A stretch of DNA of 64,000 bases from positions 1-64,000 of the forward strand of contig NZ_JANIKQ010000016.1 of assembly GCF_024580525.1 (NCBI RefSeq), written 5' to 3'. Every line of letters starts with the position of its first letter. Position 1 is the stretch's first letter. A program made the translations under genes and the position numbers. Below are positions 9,229 to 17,442 of the stretch, piece after piece. The notes under the pieces are model-generated. The model had not been told where the DNA came from and made no database searches. It worked only from the letters and a program-made list of their open reading frames with translations. Source of the DNA: Neisseria dentiae. Lineage in GTDB: Bacteria; Pseudomonadota; Gammaproteobacteria; Burkholderiales; Neisseriaceae.

Positions 9229-11487
9229 ATGTATACCCGAATCATGGACGTGCACCCTTGGAAAATCCAGTCTTCGTGCTTGGAAAAAGAACACAAACGC
9301 CTGCAAGAAAGCCTGACCAGCCTCGGCAACGGCTATATGGGCGTGCGCGGCAATTTTGAAGAAAGTTATTCCGGCGACAGCCACTTGGGCACCTACATCG
9401 CCGGCGTGTGGTTTCCCGACAAAACCCGCGTCGGCTGGTGGAAAAACGGCTACCCGAAATATTTCGGCAAAGCCATCAACGCCGTCAACTTCTTCAAAGC
9501 CAGAATTTTTGTCGACGGGCAGGAGGTCGACTTGGCAGCAAACGATGTGCGGGATTTTTCCGTGTGCCTCGATATGCAGGCCGGCGTGTTGCGCCGCACA
9601 TTTACCGTGCTCGGCGTAAAATTTACCGTTACCAAATTTTTGTCGGTGGCGCAAAAAGAGCTGGCATTAATCAAATGGGAAGCGGTTTCCGCCGACGGCA
9701 GCAGCCATCAAGTGAAAATCCAAGCCCTGATTGACGCCGACGTCCGCAATGAAGACGCCAACTATGAAGAGCAATTCTGGCAGGTACTCAACCAAGAGGC
9801 GGAAACCGGCGGCGCACATATCGCCGCACAAACTGTTGCCAACCCGTTCGGCGTGCCCCAGTTTATCGTGAACGCACAGCAATCGTTTGCAGGCGACTTT
9901 AACGAAACAGGCCGTCTGAAAACCGATTGGGAAGTGGGCAACACCTTTGAAACGGAAGTCGGCGCCAGCGTGAAAACCTTGGAAAAACGCGTGGTGGTTA
10001 CCACCAGCCGCGATTACGCCGGCTTGGCCGAAACGGAAACCGCCGCAGACAAACTGACTGCGCAAATCCGAAACACTCCATTTGAAGATTTGCTCAAAGC
10101 GCACGAGCAAGGCTGGCTGCGCCGCTGGGAAATCGCCGATGTGGTTATCGAGGGCAGCGACGAGGCGCAGCAAGGCATCCATTTCAACCTGTTCCAATTA
10201 TTCTCCACCTATTACGGCGAAGACGCGCGCCTGAACATCGGCCCCAAAGGCTTTACCGGCGAGAAATACGGCGGCGCCACCTATTGGGACACCGAAGCCT
10301 ACGCCGTGCCGCTCTACTTATCGCTGGCCGAGCCGGAAGTTACCCGCAACCTGCTCAAATACCGCCACAACCAACTGCCGCAGGCACAGCACAACGCCCG
10401 CGAACAAGGCCTTGCCGGCGCACTGTATCCCATGGTTACCTTTACCGGCATCGAATGCCACAACGAATGGGAAATCACTTTTGAAGAAATCCACCGCAAC
10501 GGCGCCATCCCCTACGCCATTTACAACTACACCAACTACACCGGCGACGAAAGCTACCTTGCCAAAGAAGGTTTGGAAGTGCTCGTGGAAGTGTCGCGTT
10601 TCTGGGCGGACCGCGTGCATTATTCGAAACGCAACGGTAAATACATGATACACGGCGTTACCGGCCCCAACGAATACGAAAACAACATCAACAACAACTG
10701 GTACACCAACACCTTGGCGGTTTGGGTGCTCGACTACACCCTCAAAGCGCTGGAAAAACACCCGCGCCCCGACTTGAACGTTACCGCCGCAGAAGCCGCC
10801 AAATGGCAGGACATTATCGCCAACATGTATTACCCCTACGATGAAGAGCTGGCCGTTTTCGTACAGCACGACGGCTTCCTCGATAAAGACATCCGCCCCG
10901 TAGCCGACCTGAAACCCGAAGATTTGCCGCTCAACCAGAAATGGTCGTGGGACAAAATCCTGCGTTCGCCGTTTATCAAACAAGCCGACGTTTTGCAGGG
11001 CATTTATTTCTTCGGCGACCGTTTCAGCCTCGACGAAAAACGGCGCAATTTCGAATTCTACGAACCGATGACCGTACACGAGAGTTCGCTTTCCCCGTCT
11101 GTCCACGCCATTCTGGCCGCCGAACTCGGTATGGAGGCCAAAGCGGTGGAAATGTACGAGCGCACGGCCCGCCTCGATCTCGACAACTATAACAACGATA
11201 CCGACGACGGCCTGCACATCACCTCCATGACCGGTTCGTGGCTGGCCATCGTGCAAGGTTTCGCCCAAATGAAAACCTGGAACGGCAAACTCAGCTTCGC
11301 CCCCTTCCTGCCGGCCGCATGGAAAGGCTACGCCTTCCATATCAACTACCGCGGCCGCCTGTTGAAAGTCGAAGTCGGCGGCAGCGTTACCCTTACCCTG
11401 CTCAAAGGCGAACCCATCGAAATCGAAGTGTACGGCGGCAAAGTGCTGCTCGAACGCACCCACACCGCCCCCTGCCGGAAAGGATAA
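9229..11487 (+). CDS. mapA: Maltose phosphorylase (GH65)
   Basis: Cleaves maltose with phosphate to beta-glucose 1-phosphate and glucose. The product is 752 residues, the family length (about 750). The GH65 catalytic acid is seen in TGPNEYENN (Glu482), with the phosphate-site region SSLSPSVHA further on. The frame opens at 9214 (MKETAM), but that stretch carries the Shine-Dalgarno AAGGA and the better start is [11 protein letters not shown] at 9229. The gene lies between galM and pgmB, 4 bp before the latter. Confidence 0.97.
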   Translation: MYTRIMDVHPWKIQSSCLEKEHKRLQESLTSLGNGYMGVRGNFEESYSGDSHLGTYIAGVWFPDKTRVGWWKNGYPKYFGKAINAVNFFKARIFVDGQEVDLAANDVRDFSVCLDMQAGVLRRTFTVLGVKFTVTKFLSVAQKELALIKWEAVSADGSSHQVKIQALIDADVRNEDANYEEQFWQVLNQEAETGGAHIAAQTVANPFGVPQFIVNAQQSFAGDFNETGRLKTDWEVGNTFETEVGASVKTLEKRVVVTTSRDYAGLAETETAADKLTAQIRNTPFEDLLKAHEQGWLRRWEIADVVIEGSDEAQQGIHFNLFQLFSTYYGEDARLNIGPKGFTGEKYGGATYWDTEAYAVPLYLSLAEPEVTRNLLKYRHNQLPQAQHNAREQGLAGALYPMVTFTGIECHNEWEITFEEIHRNGAIPYAIYNYTNYTGDESYLAKEGLEVLVEVSRFWADRVHYSKRNGKYMIHGVTGPNEYENNINNNWYTNTLAVWVLDYTLKALEKHPRPDLNVTAAEAAKWQDIIANMYYPYDEELAVFVQHDGFLDKDIRPVADLKPEDLPLNQKWSWDKILRSPFIKQADVLQGIYFFGDRFSLDEKRRNFEFYEPMTVHESSLSPSVHAILAAELGMEAKAVEMYERTARLDLDNYNNDTDDGLHITSMTGSWLAIVQGFAQMKTWNGKLSFAPFLPAAWKGYAFHINYRGRLLKVEVGGSVTLTLLKGEPIEIEVYGGKVLLERTHTAPCRKG

Positions 11488-11491
11488 AGCG

Positions 11492-12166
11492 ATGACCTTC
11501 AAAGCCGTTTTATTTGATTTGGACGGAGTCATCACCGACACCGCCGAATACCACTACCAAGCTTGGAAAAAACTGGCCGACAGCTTGGGCATTACCATCG
11601 ACCGCCGTTTCAACGAGCAGCTCAAAGGCGTATCCCGCGAAGATTCGCTGAAAAAAATCCTCGCCCACGGCGGCCTGCAAAACGCCTTTACGCCCGAAAG
11701 GTTTGCCGAACTTCTGGCGCAAAAAAACGACTGGTATGTCGAAATGATACAGGCCATTACCCCGGCCGACGTGTATCCGGGCATTCTGGCGCTGTTGCAG
11801 AGCCTGAAAGCTGCCGGCAAAAAAATCGCTTTGGCCTCCGCCAGCAAAAACGGCCCCTTCCTACTCGAAAAAATGGCGCTGACCCCATACTTCGACGCCA
11901 TCGCCGACCCTGCCAAAGTCGCCCTATCCAAACCTGCGCCCGATATTTTTCTGGCCGCGGCGAAAGGTACGGGCACATCCATCGGAGACTGTATCGGTAT
12001 CGAAGACGCCGTAGCGGGCATTACCGCCATCAAATCGGCCGGCGCCCTGCCCGTCGGCGTAGGAAGCCCCGAGCACTTGGGCAGCGATATTGCCGTGGTA
12101 GCCGACACCCGCAGCCTGACCCTCAGTTACCTGCAACAGGTATGGGATAACGCCCGCCGCACATAA
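11492..12166 (+). CDS. pgmB: Beta-phosphoglucomutase
   Basis: A HAD-superfamily phosphomutase of 224 residues converting beta-glucose 1-phosphate to glucose 6-phosphate, the next step after Map[15 protein letters not shown] holds the nucleophile Asp9 and acid/base Asp11. SASKNG and the Lys/Asp motifs ([19 protein letters not shown]) follow. It is last in the operon, before a strong DUS terminator at 12177. Confidence 0.95.
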   Translation: MTFKAVLFDLDGVITDTAEYHYQAWKKLADSLGITIDRRFNEQLKGVSREDSLKKILAHGGLQNAFTPERFAELLAQKNDWYVEMIQAITPADVYPGILALLQSLKAAGKKIALASASKNGPFLLEKMALTPYFDAIADPAKVALSKPAPDIFLAAAKGTGTSIGDCIGIEDAVAGITAIKSAGALPVGVGSPEHLGSDIAVVADTRSLTLSYLQQVWDNARRT

Positions 12167-12176
12167 ACCGGCACAC

Positions 12177-12211
12177 AAGGCCGTCTGAAAAACATTTTTC
12201 AGACGGCCTTT
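12177..12211. terminator. DUS inverted pair ending the maltose operon
   Basis: AAGGCCGTCTGAAAAA and its complement around a 3-base centre, 10 bp after the pgmB stop, followed by T-rich sequence. Confidence 0.85.
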
Positions 12212-12266
12212 AATTATTGGGCTGCCGCATACGGCCGCTTAAATTGTTCTCCCCCCTGTTTCCCGC

Positions 12267-12272
12267 TACAAT
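12267..12272 (+). promoter_or_regulatory. -10 of the hpnDE promoter
   Basis: TACAAT followed by CCCGC, 35 bp before the GTG start. The same -10 plus CCCGC arrangement precedes serB and rep. Confidence 0.5.
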
Positions 12273-12306
12273 CCCGCCTTATTCGAATAACCAATCAGGA
12301 ACCGCC

Positions 12307-13158
12307 GTGCAGCCGCTTGAATATTGCCGCCAAAAAGCCGCCGAAAGCAAATCCAGCTTTTTGGCGGGTTTCCGTTTTCTGCCGCAGCCCAAGCAAAACG
12401 CGATGACGGTTTTATACGCCTACTGCCGCGAACTCGACGATGTGGTGGACGGCTGCTCCGAGCCGCACGTCGCCCAAACCACGCTCAACTGGTGGCGGGC
12501 CGATTTGGAAAAAGTTTTTTCAGACGGCCAAACGCCAGAACACCCCGTCTGCCAAGCCCTGAAAACCGTAGTGCGCGATTTTTCGCTGCCGCACGGCGAG
12601 CTGGAAGAAATCATCAACGGCATGCAGATGGATTTGGAGCAGGCGCGCTACGGGCGCTTTGAAGATTTGCAGCTTTACTGCTACCGCGTGGCGGGCGTGG
12701 TGGGGCGGCTGATTACGCGCATACTCGGCTTTTCACGCCCCGAAACGCTGGATTATGCCGACAAAATGGGCCTTGCCCTGCAATTAACCAACATCATCCG
12801 CGATGTGGGCGAAGACGCGCGCAACGGCCGAATCTACCTGCCCACCGAAGAATTGCAACGCTTCAACGTGCCCGCGCAAACCGTTCTGCAAGGCACGCCC
12901 ACGCCCGAGTTTGCCGAGCTGATGGCGTTTCAAATCGAACGCGCCCGCCGAACCTACCGCGAAGCCGTGGCGCTGCTGCCGCGCGAAGAGCGCAAAAACC
13001 AAAAGGTCGGCCTGGTGATGGGCAGCATTTACTTTGCTTTACTGAACGAAATCGAGCGCGACGGTGCCGAACATGTATTGCAATACAAAATCGCCATTCC
13101 TTCGCCGCGCAAAAAACGCATTGCCCTGAAAACCTGGCTGTTCGGATTTAACCCATGA
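12307..13158 (+). CDS. hpnD: Presqualene diphosphate synthase HpnD
   Basis: A trans-isoprenyl diphosphate synthase of the squalene/phytoene synthase family, 283 residues. The first Asp-rich motif is YCRELDDVVD (D44, D45, D48); the second is IIRDVGEDARNGRIYLP (D166, D170). It would condense two farnesyl diphosphates. The start is GTG, preceded by AGGAA; the frame is open further upstream but lacks similarity. The stop overlaps the hpnE start. A bona fide phytoene synthase is less likely because hpnE follows. Confidence 0.85.
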   Translation: MQPLEYCRQKAAESKSSFLAGFRFLPQPKQNAMTVLYAYCRELDDVVDGCSEPHVAQTTLNWWRADLEKVFSDGQTPEHPVCQALKTVVRDFSLPHGELEEIINGMQMDLEQARYGRFEDLQLYCYRVAGVVGRLITRILGFSRPETLDYADKMGLALQLTNIIRDVGEDARNGRIYLPTEELQRFNVPAQTVLQGTPTPEFAELMAFQIERARRTYREAVALLPREERKNQKVGLVMGSIYFALLNEIERDGAEHVLQYKIAIPSPRKKRIALKTWLFGFNP

Positions 13159-14480
13159 AGCCCACCGCACACCGCCCGAAAATCGCCGTTATCGGCGCAG
13201 GCTGGGCCGGCCTTTCCGCCGCCGTCCGGCTGGCCGGCCGTGCCGACGTGAGCCTGTTTGAAGCAGGCAAACAGGCGGGCGGGCGGGCGCGTATGCTTGC
13301 GGGCAACCAGGCCGGATTCAGCTTTCTCGACAACGGCCAGCACATCATGATCGGCGCTTATCACGGCGTGCTCGCGCTGATGCAGTTGATCGGCGTGCGC
13401 GAACAAGATGCCTTTTTGCGGCTGCCGCTGCAATGGCATCTGGCCGACGGTTTGCAGTTTCAGACGGCCTCCCTGCCCGCGCCGCTGCATATCGCCTTCG
13501 GCCTGCTCAAAGCCCGCAACCTGCGTTTCGGCGAAAAAATCAGGCTGCTCAACGATATGCACGCCTTACAGCAATACCACACCTCGCCGCTGCCCGACAT
13601 CAGCACGGCCGAGTGGCTGCGCGAACGCAACGTTTCGCGCAAACTCAGCGGCAACTTCTGGCAGCCTTTGGTGTGGGGCGCACTCAACACACCGCTCGAA
13701 CACGCCAGCCTGCGCACGCTGTGCAACGTGCTGCAAGACGGCGTATGGTCAAGCAAGGAAGGCAGCGATTATCTGCTGCCGAAGCAGGATTTGGGCAGCA
13801 TCATCGCCGAACCCGCGCTGGCGTTTCTTGCCGCACATGACGCAACCGTGCATTTGGAAACACGTGCGGCGCGGCTGGCCAACCTGCCGGACGGCCGAGT
13901 GGAAGTGAACGGCCAAGCTTTCGATGCCGCCGTGCTCGCCGTCGCGCCCTATCATGCGGCCGCGCTGATGCCGCAGGAAACGCCCGATGCCGTGTTGTCG
14001 GCTTTCAACGCCGTCCGCTACCATGCCATCACCACCGTTTATCTGCGCTACGCCGAAACCGTGCACCTGCCCGCCCCACTCACCGGTTTAACCGAAGGCA
14101 CGGCGCAATGGTTTATCCACCGCGGCGCGCTCGGCCTGCCTGCCAACGAAACCGCCGCCGTGATCAGCCTGTCCGACCTTATCGGCCGTCTGAAACCCGA
14201 AGAATGGGCGGCACGCGTGCACGCCGATTTGAAAACGCTCTGCCCCTACCTCGGCAAGCCGCTGGCCGCCCGCGTGATTACCGAACAGCGCGCCACCGCC
14301 GCCGCAACCGTTGCCCGCACCCTGCCCGATTTATCGTGGTTGCACCGCCGCCGCATCTACCCCGCAGGCGACTACCTGCACCCGCGCTACCCTTCCACCC
14401 TCGAAGCCGCCGTACAATCGGGCCTGAGCGCGGCGGATGTGTGCTACACCGATTGCTGCGGCGGCAAACACGTTTTTTAA
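13155..14480 (+). CDS. hpnE: Hydroxysqualene dehydroxylase HpnE
   Basis: A 441-residue FAD amine-oxidase-family protein. The dinucleotide motif IGAGWAGLSAAVRL is at about residue 13, with EAGKQAGGRAR as the second part and YPSTLEAAVQSGLSAA as the C-terminal FAD segment. HpnE converts hydroxysqualene to squalene. It overlaps hpnD by 4 bp (ATGA). No hpnC or cyclase is nearby. Confidence 0.88.
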   Translation: MKPTAHRPKIAVIGAGWAGLSAAVRLAGRADVSLFEAGKQAGGRARMLAGNQAGFSFLDNGQHIMIGAYHGVLALMQLIGVREQDAFLRLPLQWHLADGLQFQTASLPAPLHIAFGLLKARNLRFGEKIRLLNDMHALQQYHTSPLPDISTAEWLRERNVSRKLSGNFWQPLVWGALNTPLEHASLRTLCNVLQDGVWSSKEGSDYLLPKQDLGSIIAEPALAFLAAHDATVHLETRAARLANLPDGRVEVNGQAFDAAVLAVAPYHAAALMPQETPDAVLSAFNAVRYHAITTVYLRYAETVHLPAPLTGLTEGTAQWFIHRGALGLPANETAAVISLSDLIGRLKPEEWAARVHADLKTLCPYLGKPLAARVITEQRATAAATVARTLPDLSWLHRRRIYPAGDYLHPRYPSTLEAAVQSGLSAADVCYTDCCGGKHVF

Positions 14481-14586
14481 CGCCGTTTTTTCAGACGGCC
14501 TTAGGGCGTGCAGTCAGAAGGCTGCACTGAAACGTAACAGGCCGTCTGAAAACATACCGCAACATCCCAACAAAAAAGGATTCCGC

Positions 14587-15306
14587 ATGAACCCCTTGCA
14601 AGACAAAATCATTCTGGTAACCGGCGCATCGCAAGGCATAGGCGAGCAAGTGGCCAAAGCCTACGCCGCCGCCGGCGCCACCGTAGTGCTGGTGGCGCGC
14701 CACCAGAAAAAGCTCGAAAAAGTATACGACGACATCGTTGCCGCCGGCGGCCCCGAACCGTTTGCCATCTGCTTCGACCTGCTCACCGCCGAAGAAGCCG
14801 AGTTCGACCGTTTCGCCGCCACCATTGCCGAGGCCACCGGCAACCGCCTCGACGGCATCGTGCATTGCGCCAGCTATTTCTATGCCCTCTCGCCGCTCGA
14901 CTTCCAAACCGTGGCCGAATGGGTAAACCAATACCGCATCAACACCGTTGCCCCGATGGGGCTGACCCGCGCCTTTTTCCCGCTGTTGAAAGAATCGCCC
15001 GACGCTTCGGTGATTTTCGTGGGGGAAAGCCACGGCGAAGATCCGAAAGCCTATTGGGGCGGTTTCGGCGCTTCGAAAGCCGCGCTGAACTATTTGTGCA
15101 AAGTGGCCGCCGACGAATGGTCGCGCTTTCCCAACCTGCGCGCCAACGTGCTGGTGCCCGGCGCCGTCAACTCGCCCCAGCGCATGAAAACCCACCCCGG
15201 CGAAGCCCGCAGCGAACGCAAAAACTACGAAGACATCATGCCGCAGTTTGTGTGGTGGAGCAGCCAAGAGAGCAAAGGCCGCAGCGGCGAAATCGTGTAT
15301 TTGTAG
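14587..15306 (+). CDS. YciK-like short-chain dehydrogenase lacking the catalytic Tyr
   Basis: A 239-residue Rossmann SDR. The coenzyme motif is TGASQGIG (residues 13-20). End-to-end resemblance to E. coli YciK includes ILVTGAS at the start, DIMPQFVWW near the end and WGGFGASKAAL in the active-site region. The YxxxK catalytic Tyr is Phe160 (Phe160-Gly-Ala-Ser-Lys164) and the NAG motif reads HCAS. Dehydrogenase activity is therefore doubtful. The start follows an AAGGA ribosome site. DUS copies flank it; no operon partner. Confidence 0.85.
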   Translation: MNPLQDKIILVTGASQGIGEQVAKAYAAAGATVVLVARHQKKLEKVYDDIVAAGGPEPFAICFDLLTAEEAEFDRFAATIAEATGNRLDGIVHCASYFYALSPLDFQTVAEWVNQYRINTVAPMGLTRAFFPLLKESPDASVIFVGESHGEDPKAYWGGFGASKAALNYLCKVAADEWSRFPNLRANVLVPGAVNSPQRMKTHPGEARSERKNYEDIMPQFVWWSSQESKGRSGEIVYL

Positions 15307-15315
15307 CCATACCGC

Positions 15316-15352
15316 AGGGCGTGTTGTCAGAAGGCTTGTGACAACACGCCCT
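15316..15352. repeat. AGGGCGTGTTGTCA hairpin
   Basis: A perfect 14-bp stem, AGGGCGTGTTGTCA with its complement, around a 9-base loop GAAGGCTTG, 9 bp after the SDR stop. It may end that transcript, although no T run follows. Related single arms occur at 14503 and 39341. Confidence 0.7.
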
Positions 15353-15370
15353 AAGCTTTCCGACGGCAAA

Positions 15371-15404
15371 GGCCGTCTGAACGCCGCCCGCTTTTCAGAC
15401 GGCC
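15371..15404. terminator. DUS inverted pair before serB
   Basis: GGCCGTCTGAA and TTCAGACGGCC separated by 12 bases, upstream of the serB promoter. Confidence 0.6.
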
Positions 15405-15418
15405 GCCGCGATTTCTTT

Positions 15419-15424
15419 TATAAT
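15419..15424 (+). promoter_or_regulatory. -10 of serB
   Basis: TATAAT followed by CCCGC, 30 bp before the serB start. Confidence 0.55.
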
Positions 15425-15454
15425 CCCGCTTTTCACCAACCACTTCTCCGAACC

Positions 15455-16294
15455 ATGATGCCGCGCGTACTCGTTCTTCAGCACTCCGCCCTTTCGCAAT
15501 GCGATTTAAGCGTTTTAAACACCCTAGGGCTGCCGCCTGCCGCCGTAAACGGCAGCGTTTTGCGTATTCACGTTACCGAAACTTTCCGGCTGCCCGAAGC
15601 CGCCGCCGCAGAACTTAACCGCCAACGCATCGACCATGCCGTTCTGCCCGATTTGGCCTTTGCCGATTTGGGGCTGATTGTGAGCGATATGGATTCCACC
15701 CTGATTACCATCGAATGCGTGGACGAAATCGCCGCCGGAGTCGGCCTCAAAGCACAGGTGGCCGAAATCACCGAGCAGGCTATGCGCGGCGAATTGGATT
15801 TCGAGCAGTCGCTGCGCCGCCGCGTTGCCTTGCTGGAGGGTTTGAACGAACAGGTTTTGCAACAGGTTTATGAGCAAATACTGCAACTTTCGCCCGGCGC
15901 CGAATACCTGCTGGCCGAATGCAAAAAACACGGCGTGGCGTTTTTGCTGGTGTCGGGCGGCTTCACGTTTTTCACCGAACGCCTGCAACAGCGGCTGGGC
16001 TTTGAATACCAACACGCCAACGTATTGGAAATTTCAAACGGACTCTTAACCGGCAAACTCACCGGCAGAATCATCGATGCCCGAGCCAAAGCCGAACTGT
16101 TGGCCGAATACCGCGAAAAACTGGGACTGGCCACCCATCAGGTGGTTGCCATGGGAGACGGTGCCAACGATATCCCCATGCTGCTCGAAGCCGGTACGGG
16201 CATCGCCTACCACGCCAAACCGAAAGCGCAGCAGCACGCCGACGCCTGCATCAATTTCGGCGGCCTCGAAGCCGTGCGCGGCTGGTTCCGCTGA
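15455..16294 (+). CDS. serB: Phosphoserine phosphatase
   Basis: The last step of serine synthesis. A HAD hydrolase of 279 residues with VSDMDSTLI (nucleophile Asp78, acid/base Asp80), VSGGFTFF (Ser motif) and MGDGANDIPML (Mg-binding). It has a short N-terminal domain, as in other Neisseria SerB proteins, rather than the longer one of E. coli (322 aa). Two adjacent ATGs (15455 and 15458) are possible starts. The open frame further upstream covers the promoter and is not used. Confidence 0.95.
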   Translation: MMPRVLVLQHSALSQCDLSVLNTLGLPPAAVNGSVLRIHVTETFRLPEAAAAELNRQRIDHAVLPDLAFADLGLIVSDMDSTLITIECVDEIAAGVGLKAQVAEITEQAMRGELDFEQSLRRRVALLEGLNEQVLQQVYEQILQLSPGAEYLLAECKKHGVAFLLVSGGFTFFTERLQQRLGFEYQHANVLEISNGLLTGKLTGRIIDARAKAELLAEYREKLGLATHQVVAMGDGANDIPMLLEAGTGIAYHAKPKAQQHADACINFGGLEAVRGWFR

Positions 16295-16465
16295 CAGATG
16301 CGGACGGCGGGTTAAAGCCCGTACTTTCAACCTGAGCCATCATGCGCGGACTTGACTCAAGTATGACAACGATTGGGGATTTCAGACGGCCTGAAATCTT
16401 TACGAAAATACCCTAAGGCCGTCTGAAAACTTAATGTGGATATACGGTTTCCAGTAAAATCTACC

Positions 16466-16573
16466 CGTCATTACCGGGCTTGGCCCGGCAATACAGCGCC
16501 GGATGTTTCTGAAATATCCGCCTTTCGCCTGAACAACAAATACTGGATTATCGGGTCAAGCCCGATAATGACG
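16466..16573. repeat. Palindrome pair, CGTCATTACCGGG type
   Basis: The left arm CGTCATTACCGGGCTTGGCC and a right arm containing ATTATCGGGTCAAGCCCGAT and ending AATGACG enclose about 55 bp. The layout is that of the dRS3-like and ATACTCGGG pairs, with different bases in the arms. Confidence 0.7.
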
Positions 16574-16616
16574 GGATCAAACGTTTCAGACGGCCTAAAC
16601 AACTTGCAAAACCCAC

Positions 16617-16670
16617 AGGCCGAGACCTTCGCAAAATTCGTTTAGGCCGAGACCTTTGCAAAATTCGTTT
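16617..16670 (+). repeat. 27-bp tandem duplication
   Basis: AGGCCGAGACCTTYGCAAAA followed by TTCGTTT occurs twice head to tail (16617-16643 and 16644-16670) with one C/T difference. The second unit starts the nested element. Confidence 0.85.
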
Positions 16671-16847
16671 AGGCCGTCTGAAATATCCGATTATCGTCAT
16701 TCCCGCGTAGGCGGGAATCCAGTCGTTTTTTTTCGTAAGTTATTGAAATAAATACTTGATGGTTTTAAGGCTGGATTCCCGCCTACGCGGGAATGACGAG
16801 ATTTTAAGCATTTCAGACGGCCTTAAGGGTATTTTTGCAAAGGTCTC
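16649..16847. repeat. Nested palindromic element, copy 1 (199 bp)
   Basis: Symmetrical layers from outside in: GAGACCTTTGCAAAA, a DUS, then CGTCATTCCCGCGTAGGCGG (containing an ATTCCC-N8-GGGAAT dRS3 motif), a 50-bp AT-rich core, then all of these inverted. It is nearly identical, in opposite orientation, to 53491-53686 and related to 49559-49755. The inner part resembles neisserial intergenic mosaic elements (dRS3-flanked repeats). Confidence 0.85.
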
Positions 16848-16862
16848 AGGCCGTCTGAAAGA

Positions 16863-16899
16863 AAAACCGCACTTTCCCGATTCGGAAAAGTGCGGTTTT
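16863..16899 (-). terminator. Terminator of the YegP-like gene
   Basis: AAAACCGCACTTT pairs with AAAGTGCGGTTTT, plus an inner CCGA/TCGG. On the minus strand a T-rich run follows. It lies 35 bp after the gene's stop. Confidence 0.85.
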
Positions 16900-16933
16900 C
16901 TCTTATCTCGTTTTTTAAAACGCTGCCGGCCTA

Positions 16934-17260
16934 TTAACCCTCCACCACGCTCGCTTGGGCGGCGCTGCTTTTCAGGCCGGCAATGGCGGCTTCGCGGCCG
17001 GCTTCGTCGGCATACATCATGCTGGTGCCGATAATCTGGCCGTTGGCGGCTTTCAGGTTGAAATAAAGTTTGCCCGAAGCGCTGGTTTTCAGCTCGTAGC
17101 GCGCATCGTTGCCTGCGTTGTTACGCACGGATTCGATGCCGTTTTGCGCCGAAGCCTTGCTGCCGTATTGCTCGCTGCGCAGAATGGTTTTGTCGTCGCC
17201 GTCCACAAAATTGAAGTGGAATTCGCCGGAATCGCTTTTTTTCAACTCAAAAGTTGCCAT
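16934..17260 (-). CDS. YegP-like DUF1508 protein
   Basis: A 108-residue protein made of two tandem DUF1508 (UPF0339) units of about 50 residues: FELKKSDSGEFHFNFVDGDD, then YELKTSASGKLYFNLKAANG. The family is small, soluble and of unknown function. Shine-Dalgarno GGAGA precedes the ATG. It is monocistronic, with its own terminator at 16863. Confidence 0.9.
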   Translation of the reverse strand: MATFELKKSDSGEFHFNFVDGDDKTILRSEQYGSKASAQNGIESVRNNAGNDARYELKTSASGKLYFNLKAANGQIIGTSMMYADEAGREAAIAGLKSSAAQASVVEG

Positions 17261-17398
17261 TTGCAGTCTCCTTCTCTATTTCTGTTCAAAGAGTTTTGGG
17301 GTTAGGCTAAATGCTCTTAGTCGCTTACTATAATTACCGCCCCGCCCGCTTGTCAATACGCATACCGCACCCCATGCAGCTTGGATTCTGGCCGCTTC

Positions 17399-17440
17399 TT
17401 TCAGACGGCCTTATCCTGTTTTCCGAAAGGCCGTCTGAAA
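17399..17440. terminator. DUS inverted pair after the COG0523 GTPase
   Basis: TTTCAGACGGCCTT and AAGGCCGTCTGAAA separated by 14 bases, immediately past the GTPase stop on the minus strand. Confidence 0.7.
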
Positions 17441-17442
17441 AC

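Larger units (their letters stand above)
16295..16933. other. 639-bp intergenic repeat cluster
   Basis: No gene seen. In order it holds a half ATACTCGGG-type arm (16340-16366), a third-type palindrome pair (16466-16573), a 27-bp tandem duplication (16617-16670), the 199-bp nested palindromic element (16649-16847), DUS copies, and the terminator of the minus-strand YegP-like gene (16863-16899). Confidence 0.85.
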
